Shown here in pieces: positions 1-5,470 of a stretch of DNA of 5,559 nucleotides; within the stretch, counting starts at the first letter, position 1, and every line of letters begins with the position of its first letter. The notes beneath the pieces were generated by a model, which was not told where the DNA came from, did no database searches, and saw only the letters and a list, made by a program, of their open reading frames with translations. The translations under genes were made by a program, and so were the position numbers. Origin of the DNA: Alphaproteobacteria bacterium (GTDB lineage Bacteria; Pseudomonadota; Alphaproteobacteria; RF32; CAG-239). The DNA is taken from the NCBI GenBank assembly GCA_017452115.1, contig JAFTNB010000121.1, forward strand, positions 1-5,559, read 5' to 3'.

Positions 1-795
1 ATATTTAATAGTATTTTCCGCCTCTACTTTAGATTTAAAAGGAGCTATTGCTAAAAATGTTTCTGTACAAATTGTATTTTTATCTCCTAATTCAGCCTTT
101 CCTATTATCTTGGCAGGGACTGGATTTCCTAATTGCCCTGCTGCTCCATCTGCTTTTGAAATGAATACTTTCCACGATGTCAACAAGTTTTTATTTTTAG
201 AAATTACATAATTATTTTTGATATACTTAATACTACGAACTCTCTCAAATCTACCAAAAATCCTTAAATCTGTTTTTATCTCTGAAAATGGCAAATCATT
301 TTCAGAGATACCAAAAGGATTTCTTGGCAAAACAATATCTGAGAAACTATTTTCTCTGTGGTTTTTAACTTTTTTTAATATTTTAATTGCATTTGCATCT
401 CTAACAACAACATCAGAATTACCTTCTGACAAATATCTTTCAACACATGTTTCCTTTCCATTAGAATGCGTGTAAAATTGACAGGTTCCTATTTTATTTC
501 TATCCCATATAAAATGACAAACACCCCCTTCAATCTGAACAGAATTAAAACAATCATTAGAGTTCATATAATCATGAAGTATTCTGATATGTCTGTCTGA
601 AATCATTTTTTCTCTAAAATCATCCAATCCCTTCCCACCTGTCATCCAACGAGAAGGCATAATCATTGATATGTATGATGGGTTTAAATTCTTGGAACTT
701 AAGAAAAAATCACCATAGATTGCTGTAGCACTTGAACCATGACCACCGTCATTCACTTGATATGGCGGATTTCCTATAACAACATCAAACTTCAT
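1..795 (-). CDS. Eco57I-like adenine-specific DNA methyltransferase, catalytic NPPY and target-recognition part (C-terminus beyond window)
   Basis: This frame is open for all 265 codons from ATG at 795 to the window edge, with no stop. Residues 1-13 read MKFDVVIGNPPYQ, with the motif IV tetrapeptide NPPY at 9-12 that binds the flipped adenine in N6-adenine methyltransferases. A later stretch, MIMPSRWMTGGKGLDDFR, at about 44-61, is typical of the Eco57I-type restriction-methyltransferase family. The part beyond about residue 160 probably starts the target-recognition domain. The frame lacks SAM motifs X and I, which are encoded in the neighbouring 785-1759 gene. In known relatives the two parts form one polypeptide. 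Here this frame begins 11 bp inside the upstream gene, one base out of phase. An AGGA at 803-806 (minus), 7 nt before the ATG, would allow coupled translation as a separate subunit. Beyond about 700 the sequence becomes more AT-rich than the upstream gene. Family assignment is confident; whether the protein is made or active is not. Confidence 0.85.
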   Translation of the reverse strand, partial: MKFDVVIGNPPYQVNDGGHGSSATAIYGDFFLSSKNLNPSYISMIMPSRWMTGGKGLDDFREKMISDRHIRILHDYMNSNDCFNSVQIEGGVCHFIWDRNKIGTCQFYTHSNGKETCVERYLSEGNSDVVVRDANAIKILKKVKNHRENSFSDIVLPRNPFGISENDLPFSEIKTDLRIFGRFERVRSIKYIKNNYVISKNKNLLTSWKVFISKADGAAGQLGNPVPAKIIGKAELGDKNTICTETFLAIAPFKSKVEAENTIKY

Positions 796-1759
796 TTTCT
801 TTTCCTTTCTTCAGGTCTTGGAAATAAAAAACTCTATCACTCCGCCAATCTTTGATTTTGCAGAGTATCGGGGTATAAATTTTCGGAAGGTTATCAAACA
901 ATTCCAATTGCCGTTCGTTCTCTTCTGTGGTGCAAAACGGTACTGTGTCGTTCAATCCGTCCATTTGCCACACATTCCATGCGATAACATTGGCTATTTG
1001 TTTTTTCAGCACTAATGTCGGCTCTTTACCAAATTGCTCTTGGTAATAATCAATAAATGTCCAAAGCAGGTTTTCACGGGCCAAAAGCAGATTATCGCCC
1101 TGATATTCATAACCATAAGTGCTTTCAAAAGCTCGTTTTGCCCATTTAAACCAATCTGTCTCATTAGTTGTATTTCCGCCAACCACGCGAAGTTTTCGGT
1201 CTAAAATGCCGATACGCTTTTTTATCGGTAAGAACTCTCCCGTTGTTGTGTCGTAGCGAGAAACTAAGTATGGTGCTTCTCCACAAGTTATCTCTAAACG
1301 CTTGGAATCAACATATTTCATCCAATTTGCACGTTTACCTTGGCTATTCTCCGGAAATGTTATTGGTTCTGGATTAGGAGCCCAGTCATGTCCGCTTGGT
1401 GTATTAAAGACATTCGGACGACCAAACCACTGTTCATCACAATGGTTGTTCATTTCATTGCAAATCCAACTAGGTGTAAAGACTTCGGCTGCCTTTCTGG
1501 TACGATTGATTTGTTCGTCTTTACTTTTAGCCGTCCGTGGTTGAATAATTTTAGTGTTTTTACCGATAATCAGGTTAGGAAGAATCTCTTTATCTGCCGC
1601 ATACGCTTCGCCATATTTAAGGTATTCATCACAGGCAAAGCGGATAAAGCGTCCTGTGGTTTTATCTTGCAGCAGTATTTTAAGCAAAAATGAGCTAATA
1701 TCTTGAATTTCTTGCTCCAAGATATCAATATCTTCATTTTGCTCAATGTCTGCACTCAT
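785..1759 (-). CDS. Eco57I-like DNA methyltransferase, N-terminal SAM-binding part (split from its NPPY half)
   Basis: The 324-residue product carries the first half of a restriction-modification methyltransferase. EVFTPSWICNEM at 92-103 corresponds to motif X, and LEITCGEAPYL at 155-165 is the variant SAM-binding motif I of this subfamily. GYEYQGDNLLLARENLL at 217-233 corresponds to the motif III region, followed by NVIAWNVWQMDGL at 257-269. It ends in TGA at 787-785, just where relatives continue into MKFDVVIGNPPY, so motif IV is missing and this polypeptide alone should not be catalytic. Adding one A to the GGAAAAGAAAATG stretch would fuse the two frames into the usual sequence. The frame is open upstream to a TTG at 1840, but that extension crosses a perfect palindrome and does not look like protein, so ATG at 1759 is preferred. 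The only ribosome-site candidate is GGTGG about 5-6 nt upstream, in a hairpin loop. It is transcribed divergently from the invertase. Confidence 0.85.
   Translation of the reverse strand: MSADIEQNEDIDILEQEIQDISSFLLKILLQDKTTGRFIRFACDEYLKYGEAYAADKEILPNLIIGKNTKIIQPRTAKSKDEQINRTRKAAEVFTPSWICNEMNNHCDEQWFGRPNVFNTPSGHDWAPNPEPITFPENSQGKRANWMKYVDSKRLEITCGEAPYLVSRYDTTTGEFLPIKKRIGILDRKLRVVGGNTTNETDWFKWAKRAFESTYGYEYQGDNLLLARENLLWTFIDYYQEQFGKEPTLVLKKQIANVIAWNVWQMDGLNDTVPFCTTEENERQLELFDNLPKIYTPILCKIKDWRSDRVFYFQDLKKGKENEV
796..813 (-). promoter_or_regulatory. Ribosome binding site and frame-junction of the split methyltransferase
   Basis: On the minus strand, GAAAGGAAAAGAAA precedes the ATG at 795, with AGGA 7 nt upstream of the start. 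This is a good Shine-Dalgarno site inside the end of the 785-1759 gene. The last in-frame stop before the downstream frame is TGA at 813-811. Any slip or ancestral base loss joining the two frames must therefore lie between about 810 and 788. Moving from the upstream to the downstream frame needs +1 (or -2), not the common -1 shift. Confidence 0.5.
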
Positions 1760-1784
1760 CAAAACCCACCGTTTTTGATGAGTG
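1753..1784. repeat. Perfect 12-bp palindrome covering the methyltransferase start codon
   Basis: CACTCATCAAAA (1753-1764) and TTTTGATGAGTG (1773-1784) are exact reverse complements around the 8-nt spacer CCCACCGT. On the minus-strand transcript the 3' arm contains the ATG of the methyltransferase (1759-1757), and its GGTGG ribosome-site candidate lies in the loop. Folding could therefore hide the start codon. The centre contains one copy of the 13-bp core shared with 1906-1918. The 12-8-12 layout also resembles a site-specific recombination site, though the arms differ from those of the other copy. Confidence 0.8.
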
Positions 1785-1811
1785 TAAAAATAACGAATCA
1801 AAATAGTCGTG

Positions 1812-1834
1812 AGCAAACTGTTAAAATGTTTGCT
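1812..1834. promoter_or_regulatory. 23-bp dyad, possible operator
   Basis: AGCAAAC (1812-1818) and GTTTGCT (1828-1834) are exact reverse complements around a 9-bp spacer, TGTTAAAAT. The dyad lies inside the candidate invertible segment, between the possible methyltransferase promoter and its start. Its length and spacing suit a homodimeric repressor or an accessory recombination protein. No regulator is identified, and a chance 7-bp dyad in AT-rich DNA is possible. Confidence 0.35.
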
Positions 1835-1844
1835 TTTCAAAAGA

Positions 1845-1873
1845 TTGATGCTAATAATATAAGCAAGTTTTAT
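1845..1873 (+). promoter_or_regulatory. Weak candidate promoter toward the invertase
   Basis: TTGATG at 1845-1850 and TTTTAT at 1868-1873 match the sigma-70 -35 and -10 boxes at four of six positions each, with 17-bp spacing. Transcription would begin near 1880, so the leader would include the hairpin at 1897-1926. The boxes are weak, and AT-rich DNA yields such matches by chance. Confidence 0.25.
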
Positions 1874-1884
1874 GACTAGATAAA
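1856..1884 (-). promoter_or_regulatory. Weak candidate promoter toward the methyltransferase
   Basis: On the minus strand, TATATT at 1861-1856 matches the -10 consensus at five of six positions, with an overlapping TATTAT at 1859-1854. The box at 17-bp spacing, TTTATC (1884-1879), is a poor -35. A transcript starting near 1848 would carry the 1812-1834 dyad and the 1753-1784 hairpin in its leader. It overlaps the rightward candidate, as expected if inversion swaps two outward promoters. Confidence 0.25.
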
Positions 1885-1896
1885 TGTGTAATTGCT

Positions 1897-1937
1897 ACGG
1901 AAAATAAACGGTGGGTTTATTTCCGTGTTATTTTTTT
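1897..1937 (+). terminator. Hairpin with T-tract in the invertase leader (possible attenuator)
   Basis: ACGGAAAATAAAC (1897-1909) pairs with GTTTATTTCCGT (1915-1926) with one bulged A, giving a 12-bp stem and a GGTGG loop. After GTTA come seven Ts at 1931-1937. This resembles a Rho-independent terminator, but it lies upstream of the invertase and no plus-strand gene ends here. It could act as a leader attenuator of the invertase. The stem is AT-rich and the T-tract starts 4 nt late, so termination may be weak. The loop and inner stem are the second copy of the 13-bp core. Confidence 0.45.
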
Positions 1938-1980
1938 CATAAGTTATCGTTAAATCAAATAAATATAACTGAACTTTATA

Positions 1981-1985
1981 AAGGA
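1981..1985 (+). promoter_or_regulatory. Ribosome binding site that fixes the invertase start
   Basis: AAGGA lies 6 nt before ATG 1992. This supports that start over the in-frame GTG at 1911, which sits within the hairpin loop and adds 27 residues not expected in this family. Confidence 0.65.
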
Positions 1986-1991
1986 TTGACG

Positions 1992-2579
1992 ATGATTTAC
2001 GGATATTGCAGAATTTCAACAGAACACCAAGTCGTGAGCAACCAAAAACATGGCATACAAACATTTGCAGATGAAAATAATCTCCAAATTGGTAAATGGG
2101 TAGAGGAAACTATTAGTTCTCGCAAACCACTTAATGAACTAAAATTAGGTAAATTGCTTAAAAAACTCAAAAAAGGAGATATCCTCATTGCAACAGAATT
2201 GTCCCGATTAGGCCGAAATTTGCTTGAAGTGATGGGAATTTTGCAAAATTGTTTGGAAAAAGAATGTCAAATATGGACTTTGAAAGAGAATTATAGGCTT
2301 GGAGCTGACATCCAAAGCAAGGTTCTCGCTTTTGCGTTTAGTCTTGCCAGTGAAATAGAACGTCAGCTTATCTCCGACCGCACCAAAGAATCCTTAAAAC
2401 GCGTCAAAGCTGAAGGAAAACACATTGGTCGCCCTCGTGGTAGCACATACCGCAAATTAAAGAAAAAACACGCTAAAATAAAGGAATTGCTTGATAAACA
2501 CATATCCAAAGCTGAAATCTCCCGTCTTCTTGGCTGCGATTGGAATACTTTACATCGGTATATTAAGGAAGCGATATGA
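1992..2579 (+). CDS. Serine-recombinase DNA invertase (Pin/Hin/Mpi type)
   Basis: The 195-residue product is a small serine recombinase, the size of a DNA invertase or resolvase rather than a large integrase. The N-terminus, MIYGYCRISTEHQ, has Arg7 and the nucleophile Ser9. ATELSRLGRN at 67-76 holds the conserved SRLGR active-site motif at 71-75. The long dimerisation helix runs about 107-140, with ASEIERQLISDRTKESL typical of invertases. GRPRG at 146-150 starts the DNA-binding region, and a helix-turn-helix follows at about 165-190. The frame is open upstream to a GTG at 1911, but homology begins at ATG 1992, which has AAGGA 6 nt upstream (1981-1985). The enzyme would bind paired inverted sites, cut with 2-nt overhangs and rotate the strands to invert the DNA between them. 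It faces away from the methyltransferase across a segment flanked by 13-bp inverted repeats, the likely substrate. It converges on the nuclease gene 20 bp downstream, with no visible terminator. Confidence 0.93.
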   Translation: MIYGYCRISTEHQVVSNQKHGIQTFADENNLQIGKWVEETISSRKPLNELKLGKLLKKLKKGDILIATELSRLGRNLLEVMGILQNCLEKECQIWTLKENYRLGADIQSKVLAFAFSLASEIERQLISDRTKESLKRVKAEGKHIGRPRGSTYRKLKKKHAKIKELLDKHISKAEISRLLGCDWNTLHRYIKEAI

Positions 2580-2599
2580 CATTGTCTCTAATAGTTAAT

Positions 2600-4051
2600 T
2601 TAAAGTTTACTGGCGGATGGTTTAGGTAATCCATCTATAAAGACTAGGTTGGTATCTAAACCTAATTTTTTCTTCCTATCCAAGAGTTTTTTCTTCTTTT
2701 TATCAGCTTTTTTGTTATCAGCATCAAGATTAATAAAAATAAAATATGAAGCATGTGTTTTTCCGTTACACTTTTTATAAAGTTCCAATTGATTATCTAA
2801 GCCTCTGCAATACTGAGAATTTGTTGATAATTTCATTTCAATTAGTATTTTAAAATTATTACCATAAGAAAACTTAAAATCTATAGGGCCTCGTCCTAGT
2901 TCTGCTTCAGAATTAATATCTATGTTATATTTAGTGAAAATTTGATCTATGTACAGAAAAAATGCACTTTGCCATCCTTCTTCTTTTTTGCCACATAGAC
3001 TTTTTAAAATTTTATTATTATTTTCTATAAAATTAACAAAATCAGTAATAACATTTTCAATAATTTCTGATTTGGATTTAGATAAATCTAGACAATAATT
3101 CACATTTTCAAATACGCATTTTAATTCAGAAACGGCTCTAATTCCAAGAACATCCTTAAAAAAATCATAAGGTTTTACATTACGATTTTTAATAAATTTC
3201 GATAATTTATCTAAAGCATCAAAATCTTTAAACACATAATCTTTTACAGCGTTTTTTAATTCAGTAACTGTGCTCTTTCCTTCATTTGCTTGAAGTAAAA
3301 TCTGTCCAATATCTGTATTGACCCTTGCTCGGATATTATCATTATCCTCATTTGAATTACAAAATGATGTGAGAGTATTTTTGACAGTACCATCACTCGG
3401 CAATGGTGCTAAAATATCATTAGGAAGAATTAAGATATAAGAATTATAGCAAGGATGCTTAGGCAACATATATTTTTTGTCACCTATTCTATAAGGAAAG
3501 GTATCTATATTAAGTTCTTTAGCTATATTTTCTGTAAAAGTTGCTAATTCAGGTAAAATTATGCAAGCTGTCATATCGCTGATATAATCAGCACCAAAAC
3601 CAGTCTCTAAAAAAAACAAAACAGAGAAAAAATTAGAGTTATTAATTCCTCTGATGATTAAATCATATGCTGAATTATACAAAATGCTTGCATAGTAATG
3701 TCCTGTTCCCCGTCCTGTCGTCCCATATTTAGAAAATCCTAGACATAGAGCTTTATTTTCCTTAAATGTAAGTTTTCTTTTTATATCTTTCTCAGCTTTT
3801 ACTTTAATTTGACCATCAAGAGTAGATATTGCTTCAATATTCATATATAACTTTTTAAAAAATTCTTCATAAGAATTTCTTGCATTAACTCTAAATATTT
3901 CATATTTCGAACTTTTTAAAAGCATTGGATCTATAAAAAGAGGAACATCCTTTTTGAAAGTGGGATCTAGTATATCTCTTTTAACAAACTCATCACTATC
4001 AATTTTCCAATAATTTGATAACGATGTTATGTTTAATTCTAATTTGCTCAT
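2600..4051 (-). CDS. Uncharacterised protein with C-terminal PD-(D/E)XK nuclease-like domain, candidate restriction or defence nuclease
   Basis: The 483-residue protein is not one I can name. Its C-terminal part has the layout of a PD-(D/E)XK nuclease. A helix with acidic residues, KKEEGWQSAFFLYIDQ (355-370), is followed by GRGPIDFKF (386-394, Asp391), then ILIEMKLS (402-409, Glu405-x-Lys407), then a helix with Gln421 and Tyr425. This D...ExK arrangement, with a Gln in the next helix, is common in restriction-endonuclease-like folds. A lysine-rich stretch at 447-462 may contact nucleic acid. Residues 1-340 match no domain I recognise; notable segments are DVPLFIDPMLL (35-45) and SKYGTTGRGTGHYY (107-120). 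No signal peptide or clear membrane segment is seen, so it is probably cytosolic. The gene is very AT-rich, suggesting horizontal transfer. It could be the nuclease partner of the split methyltransferase on the same strand, but the invertase lies between them, so a solo defence protein is equally possible. ATG 4051 lacks a clear ribosome site. Confidence 0.6.
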   Translation of the reverse strand: MSKLELNITSLSNYWKIDSDEFVKRDILDPTFKKDVPLFIDPMLLKSSKYEIFRVNARNSYEEFFKKLYMNIEAISTLDGQIKVKAEKDIKRKLTFKENKALCLGFSKYGTTGRGTGHYYASILYNSAYDLIIRGINNSNFFSVLFFLETGFGADYISDMTACIILPELATFTENIAKELNIDTFPYRIGDKKYMLPKHPCYNSYILILPNDILAPLPSDGTVKNTLTSFCNSNEDNDNIRARVNTDIGQILLQANEGKSTVTELKNAVKDYVFKDFDALDKLSKFIKNRNVKPYDFFKDVLGIRAVSELKCVFENVNYCLDLSKSKSEIIENVITDFVNFIENNNKILKSLCGKKEEGWQSAFFLYIDQIFTKYNIDINSEAELGRGPIDFKFSYGNNFKILIEMKLSTNSQYCRGLDNQLELYKKCNGKTHASYFIFINLDADNKKADKKKKKLLDRKKKLGLDTNLVFIDGLPKPSASKL

Positions 4052-4060
4052 TTTTCTAAC

Positions 4061-4066
4061 ATTATA
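4061..4066 (-). promoter_or_regulatory. Perfect -10 box just upstream of the nuclease gene
   Basis: The minus strand reads TATAAT at 4066-4061. If it were used, transcription would start about 3 nt before ATG 4051, giving a nearly leaderless mRNA. That would fit the absence of a Shine-Dalgarno sequence. No -35 match exists at 16-18 bp, and TATAAT is frequent by chance in DNA this AT-rich. Confidence 0.25.
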
Positions 4067-4081
4067 ATCTTTTTACCATAA

Positions 4082-4156
4082 GGAACTTTGAGCTTGACTA
4101 AAATACAAATAATCATTAAGACATTCTATGTAACAAATTTAGGAGCTTAAAGTTCC
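4082..4156. repeat. Long-range 13-bp inverted repeat
   Basis: GGAACTTTGAGCT (4082-4094) and AGCTTAAAGTTCC (4144-4156) are reverse complements at 12 of 13 positions. The mismatch becomes a G-U pair in a plus-strand RNA. They enclose 49 nt and lie directly beside the hairpin at 4163-4196. The pair could close a structured RNA or be the ends of a very small mobile element. TTGACT at 4094-4099 is a possible -35 but has no good -10. Confidence 0.4.
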
Positions 4157-4162
4157 AATTTT

Positions 4163-4207
4163 ATAGCGATAAAAGGCTGCAACCTTTTATCGCTATTATT
4201 TTATGTT
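4163..4207 (+). terminator. Strong 14-bp hairpin, terminator-like
   Basis: ATAGCGATAAAAGG (4163-4176) pairs perfectly with CCTTTTATCGCTAT (4183-4196) around a 6-nt loop, CTGCAA. The plus-strand tail is TATTATTTTATGTT, a weak T-rich tail. The minus-strand tail starts AAAATTGG, which is not T-rich. It is 141 bp beyond the stop of the beta-helix gene and could mark the 3' end of that mRNA. The T-rich side suits a plus-strand transcript, for which no gene is seen. Confidence 0.5.
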
Positions 4208-4336
4208 AAAATTAAAAAATAAAAAGATATATTGCTAATATTACATTTTAGCCTGTGGATATTGATGATAAATGTTAATTATCTAGTGTTTCACAGGAGT
4301 TATAAGATGTTTCACGGTATGGCCTACACTGGTTGC

Positions 4337-5458
4337 CTATTTCCCCATCATCTCCTTCGCCAGCTTATTAACTAAAGCCATGTCGCGGCTTTTGTAGGCT
4401 TCAAGGAGGGGGACATAGTAACAGCTGCTTTTGCCTTCGCCGCGGTAGGGAATTCGTTGGATTCCGCCGGCTTTGTCTTCTTTGCGCATGGCGAGCAATG
4501 TTGTATAGGAAATGCCTAGGATTGCGGCGGCTTGTTTAATGCTCACCCAGTTGGATTTGATGGCAATTTCCAATTTATCTTTGTCAATTTTCTGCTCCAC
4601 CGCTTCCGCACCGACATTTTGCTCATAAAACTTGGCTTCTTTGCCATATCCGTTGACACTCAGCGCATTAAGAAAGCTCTTAAAGCCGTCTTTTGCCGGT
4701 TTGGTGATAAACGGCGCAAAGCTCAAATTTTGGATTTTGACATCTTTTTCGATTTTCGTATCCTTAAAGCTGATTTCGCGGAAAAATGTCAGATATTCCA
4801 AGATACTCTTAGTCGGAATAACGCCGCCGTCAAAATTCACGGTGCCCTTAAAAATAGTGTTCCTGATTTCAAGGTGATATAAGCCAAACTCCGCTGTATC
4901 GTTAAAATTCTTCATATTCAAGCAGCTGTTCTCGTTAAACAAACAACGATCAATCTCCACCGGAATACGTGCGTGTATATTGTCAAAGTTCAGACTGCTG
5001 TTAAAGACGCAATTATTAAATTCAATAGGGGCGTCCGGTTTGTCATCGCGAATGCGGATATTGTAATCCTCCTCAAACACACAGTCATAAAAACCGACAC
5101 CGGCCGACGGAATGTCAATTCCGTCATTAACTCCAAACCGGCAGTTAATGAAGTATAGCACACTAATATAAGGTGAACTTGTTGCACCAAACAATGCTCC
5201 GGCAGCTTGCACATCGCCGAAGTCAAAGTCTTTGAAACAAAGTCCGATAAGACTGCCTTGCAAAAAGACCTTAACGTTCTTCAGTTCGCACGAGAGAGGG
5301 ACTTTCTCTACATCCGGAAGCAGGTTGTTGATTGCCGGCACAATATCGTTCGCAAAATTATAATCATAGGGAATATACTCTTTTCCTTCGTCTGAAATGT
5401 ATTTTGACATTTCACCTTTGGATTGGAAAAGCCCTTGATTGAAGTTAAAATGTGCCAT
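4337..5458 (-). CDS. Beta-helix repeat protein with C-terminal helix-turn-helix
   Basis: The 373-residue product has a repeat region built on a hydrophobic-x-N/D-C-x-F pattern: YFINCRF (102-108), FYDCVF (123-128), FNNCVF (147-152), IDRCLF (169-174) and IRNTIF (198-203). The spacing of about 21-29 residues fits successive coils of a right-handed beta-helix, looser than classic pentapeptide repeats. A further SFKDTKI...VKIQNLSF stretch follows at about 230-247. The C-terminal part contains NWVSIKQAAAILGISYTTLL (303-322), a helix-turn-helix like those of excisionase or MerR-type regulators, then a basic, glycine-containing segment and an alpha-helical end. No signal peptide is seen. A DNA-binding or scaffold role is inference; I do not recognise a named family. 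ATG 5458 has GAGGA 5 nt upstream and is preferred, but in-frame ATG 5470 also has AGGA 4 nt upstream. The base composition is more balanced than in the nuclease gene, so this may be a resident gene beside an island. Confidence 0.7.
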   Translation of the reverse strand: MAHFNFNQGLFQSKGEMSKYISDEGKEYIPYDYNFANDIVPAINNLLPDVEKVPLSCELKNVKVFLQGSLIGLCFKDFDFGDVQAAGALFGATSSPYISVLYFINCRFGVNDGIDIPSAGVGFYDCVFEEDYNIRIRDDKPDAPIEFNNCVFNSSLNFDNIHARIPVEIDRCLFNENSCLNMKNFNDTAEFGLYHLEIRNTIFKGTVNFDGGVIPTKSILEYLTFFREISFKDTKIEKDVKIQNLSFAPFITKPAKDGFKSFLNALSVNGYGKEAKFYEQNVGAEAVEQKIDKDKLEIAIKSNWVSIKQAAAILGISYTTLLAMRKEDKAGGIQRIPYRGEGKSSCYYVPLLEAYKSRDMALVNKLAKEMMGK

Positions 5459-5470
5459 GGCGTTCCTCAT

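Larger units (their letters stand above)
1762..1918. repeat. Candidate invertible promoter segment bounded by 13-bp inverted repeats
   Basis: AAACCCACCGTTT at 1762-1774 and AAACGGTGGGTTT at 1906-1918 are exact reverse complements, separated by 131 bp (1775-1905). The match ends at both sides of both copies. The bracketed DNA holds the apparent promoter region of the leftward methyltransferase and the rightward invertase and has no convincing gene. A resident DNA invertase starts 73 bp away. Promoters flipped between short inverted repeats beside an invertase gene are an established phase-variation arrangement. That this segment inverts, and that this invertase acts on it, is inference. Confidence 0.6.
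4052..4336. other. Non-coding gap between the nuclease and beta-helix genes
   Basis: These 285 bp hold no convincing gene. They contain a 13-bp long-range dyad (4082-4094 with 4144-4156), a perfect 14-bp hairpin (4163-4196), an AT-rich stretch (4197-4260) and a direct repeat of TGTTTCAC at 4287-4294 and 4308-4315, 21 bp apart (two helical turns). Base composition changes across this gap from very AT-rich on the left to about 45-50% GC on the right. It may therefore hold the edge of an acquired island, although no attachment site or insertion sequence is visible. Confidence 0.5.

Noticed and set aside
218..475. Plus-strand 85-codon reading frame
   Set aside because: It is antisense to the methyltransferase catalytic part, which is open throughout and has family motifs.
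785..813. Programmed -1 frameshift joining the methyltransferase halves
   Set aside because: The offset requires +1 or -2, and there is no clear slippery heptamer with downstream structure.
1753..1784. A loxP-like site for a tyrosine recombinase (12-8-12 layout)
   Set aside because: The second copy shares only the centre and not the arms, and the only recombinase in the window is of the serine type.
1760..1840. Upstream extension of the methyltransferase to a TTG start at 1840
   Set aside because: It would encode through the palindrome and the 13-bp repeat, with no family resemblance. ATG 1759 gives a normal N-terminus.
1911..1991. N-terminal extension of the invertase from GTG 1911
   Set aside because: The start lies in a hairpin loop, the added 27 residues are not part of the recombinase fold, and ATG 1992 has a good ribosome site.
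4184..4211. dif-like Xer recombination site (TTATGTTAAAA matches the XerD arm at 10 of 11)
   Set aside because: The putative XerC arm does not match, and a one-mismatch hit to one AT-rich arm is expected by chance in a window this size.
4307..4375. A 22-codon plus-strand reading frame with AGGAG 7 nt upstream
   Set aside because: It is mostly antisense to the end of the beta-helix gene, has no recognisable peptide features and is short enough to occur by chance.
4532..4882. Plus-strand 116-codon reading frame within the beta-helix gene
   Set aside because: It is antisense to a longer frame with clear repeats and a helix-turn-helix, and it has no domain signal of its own.
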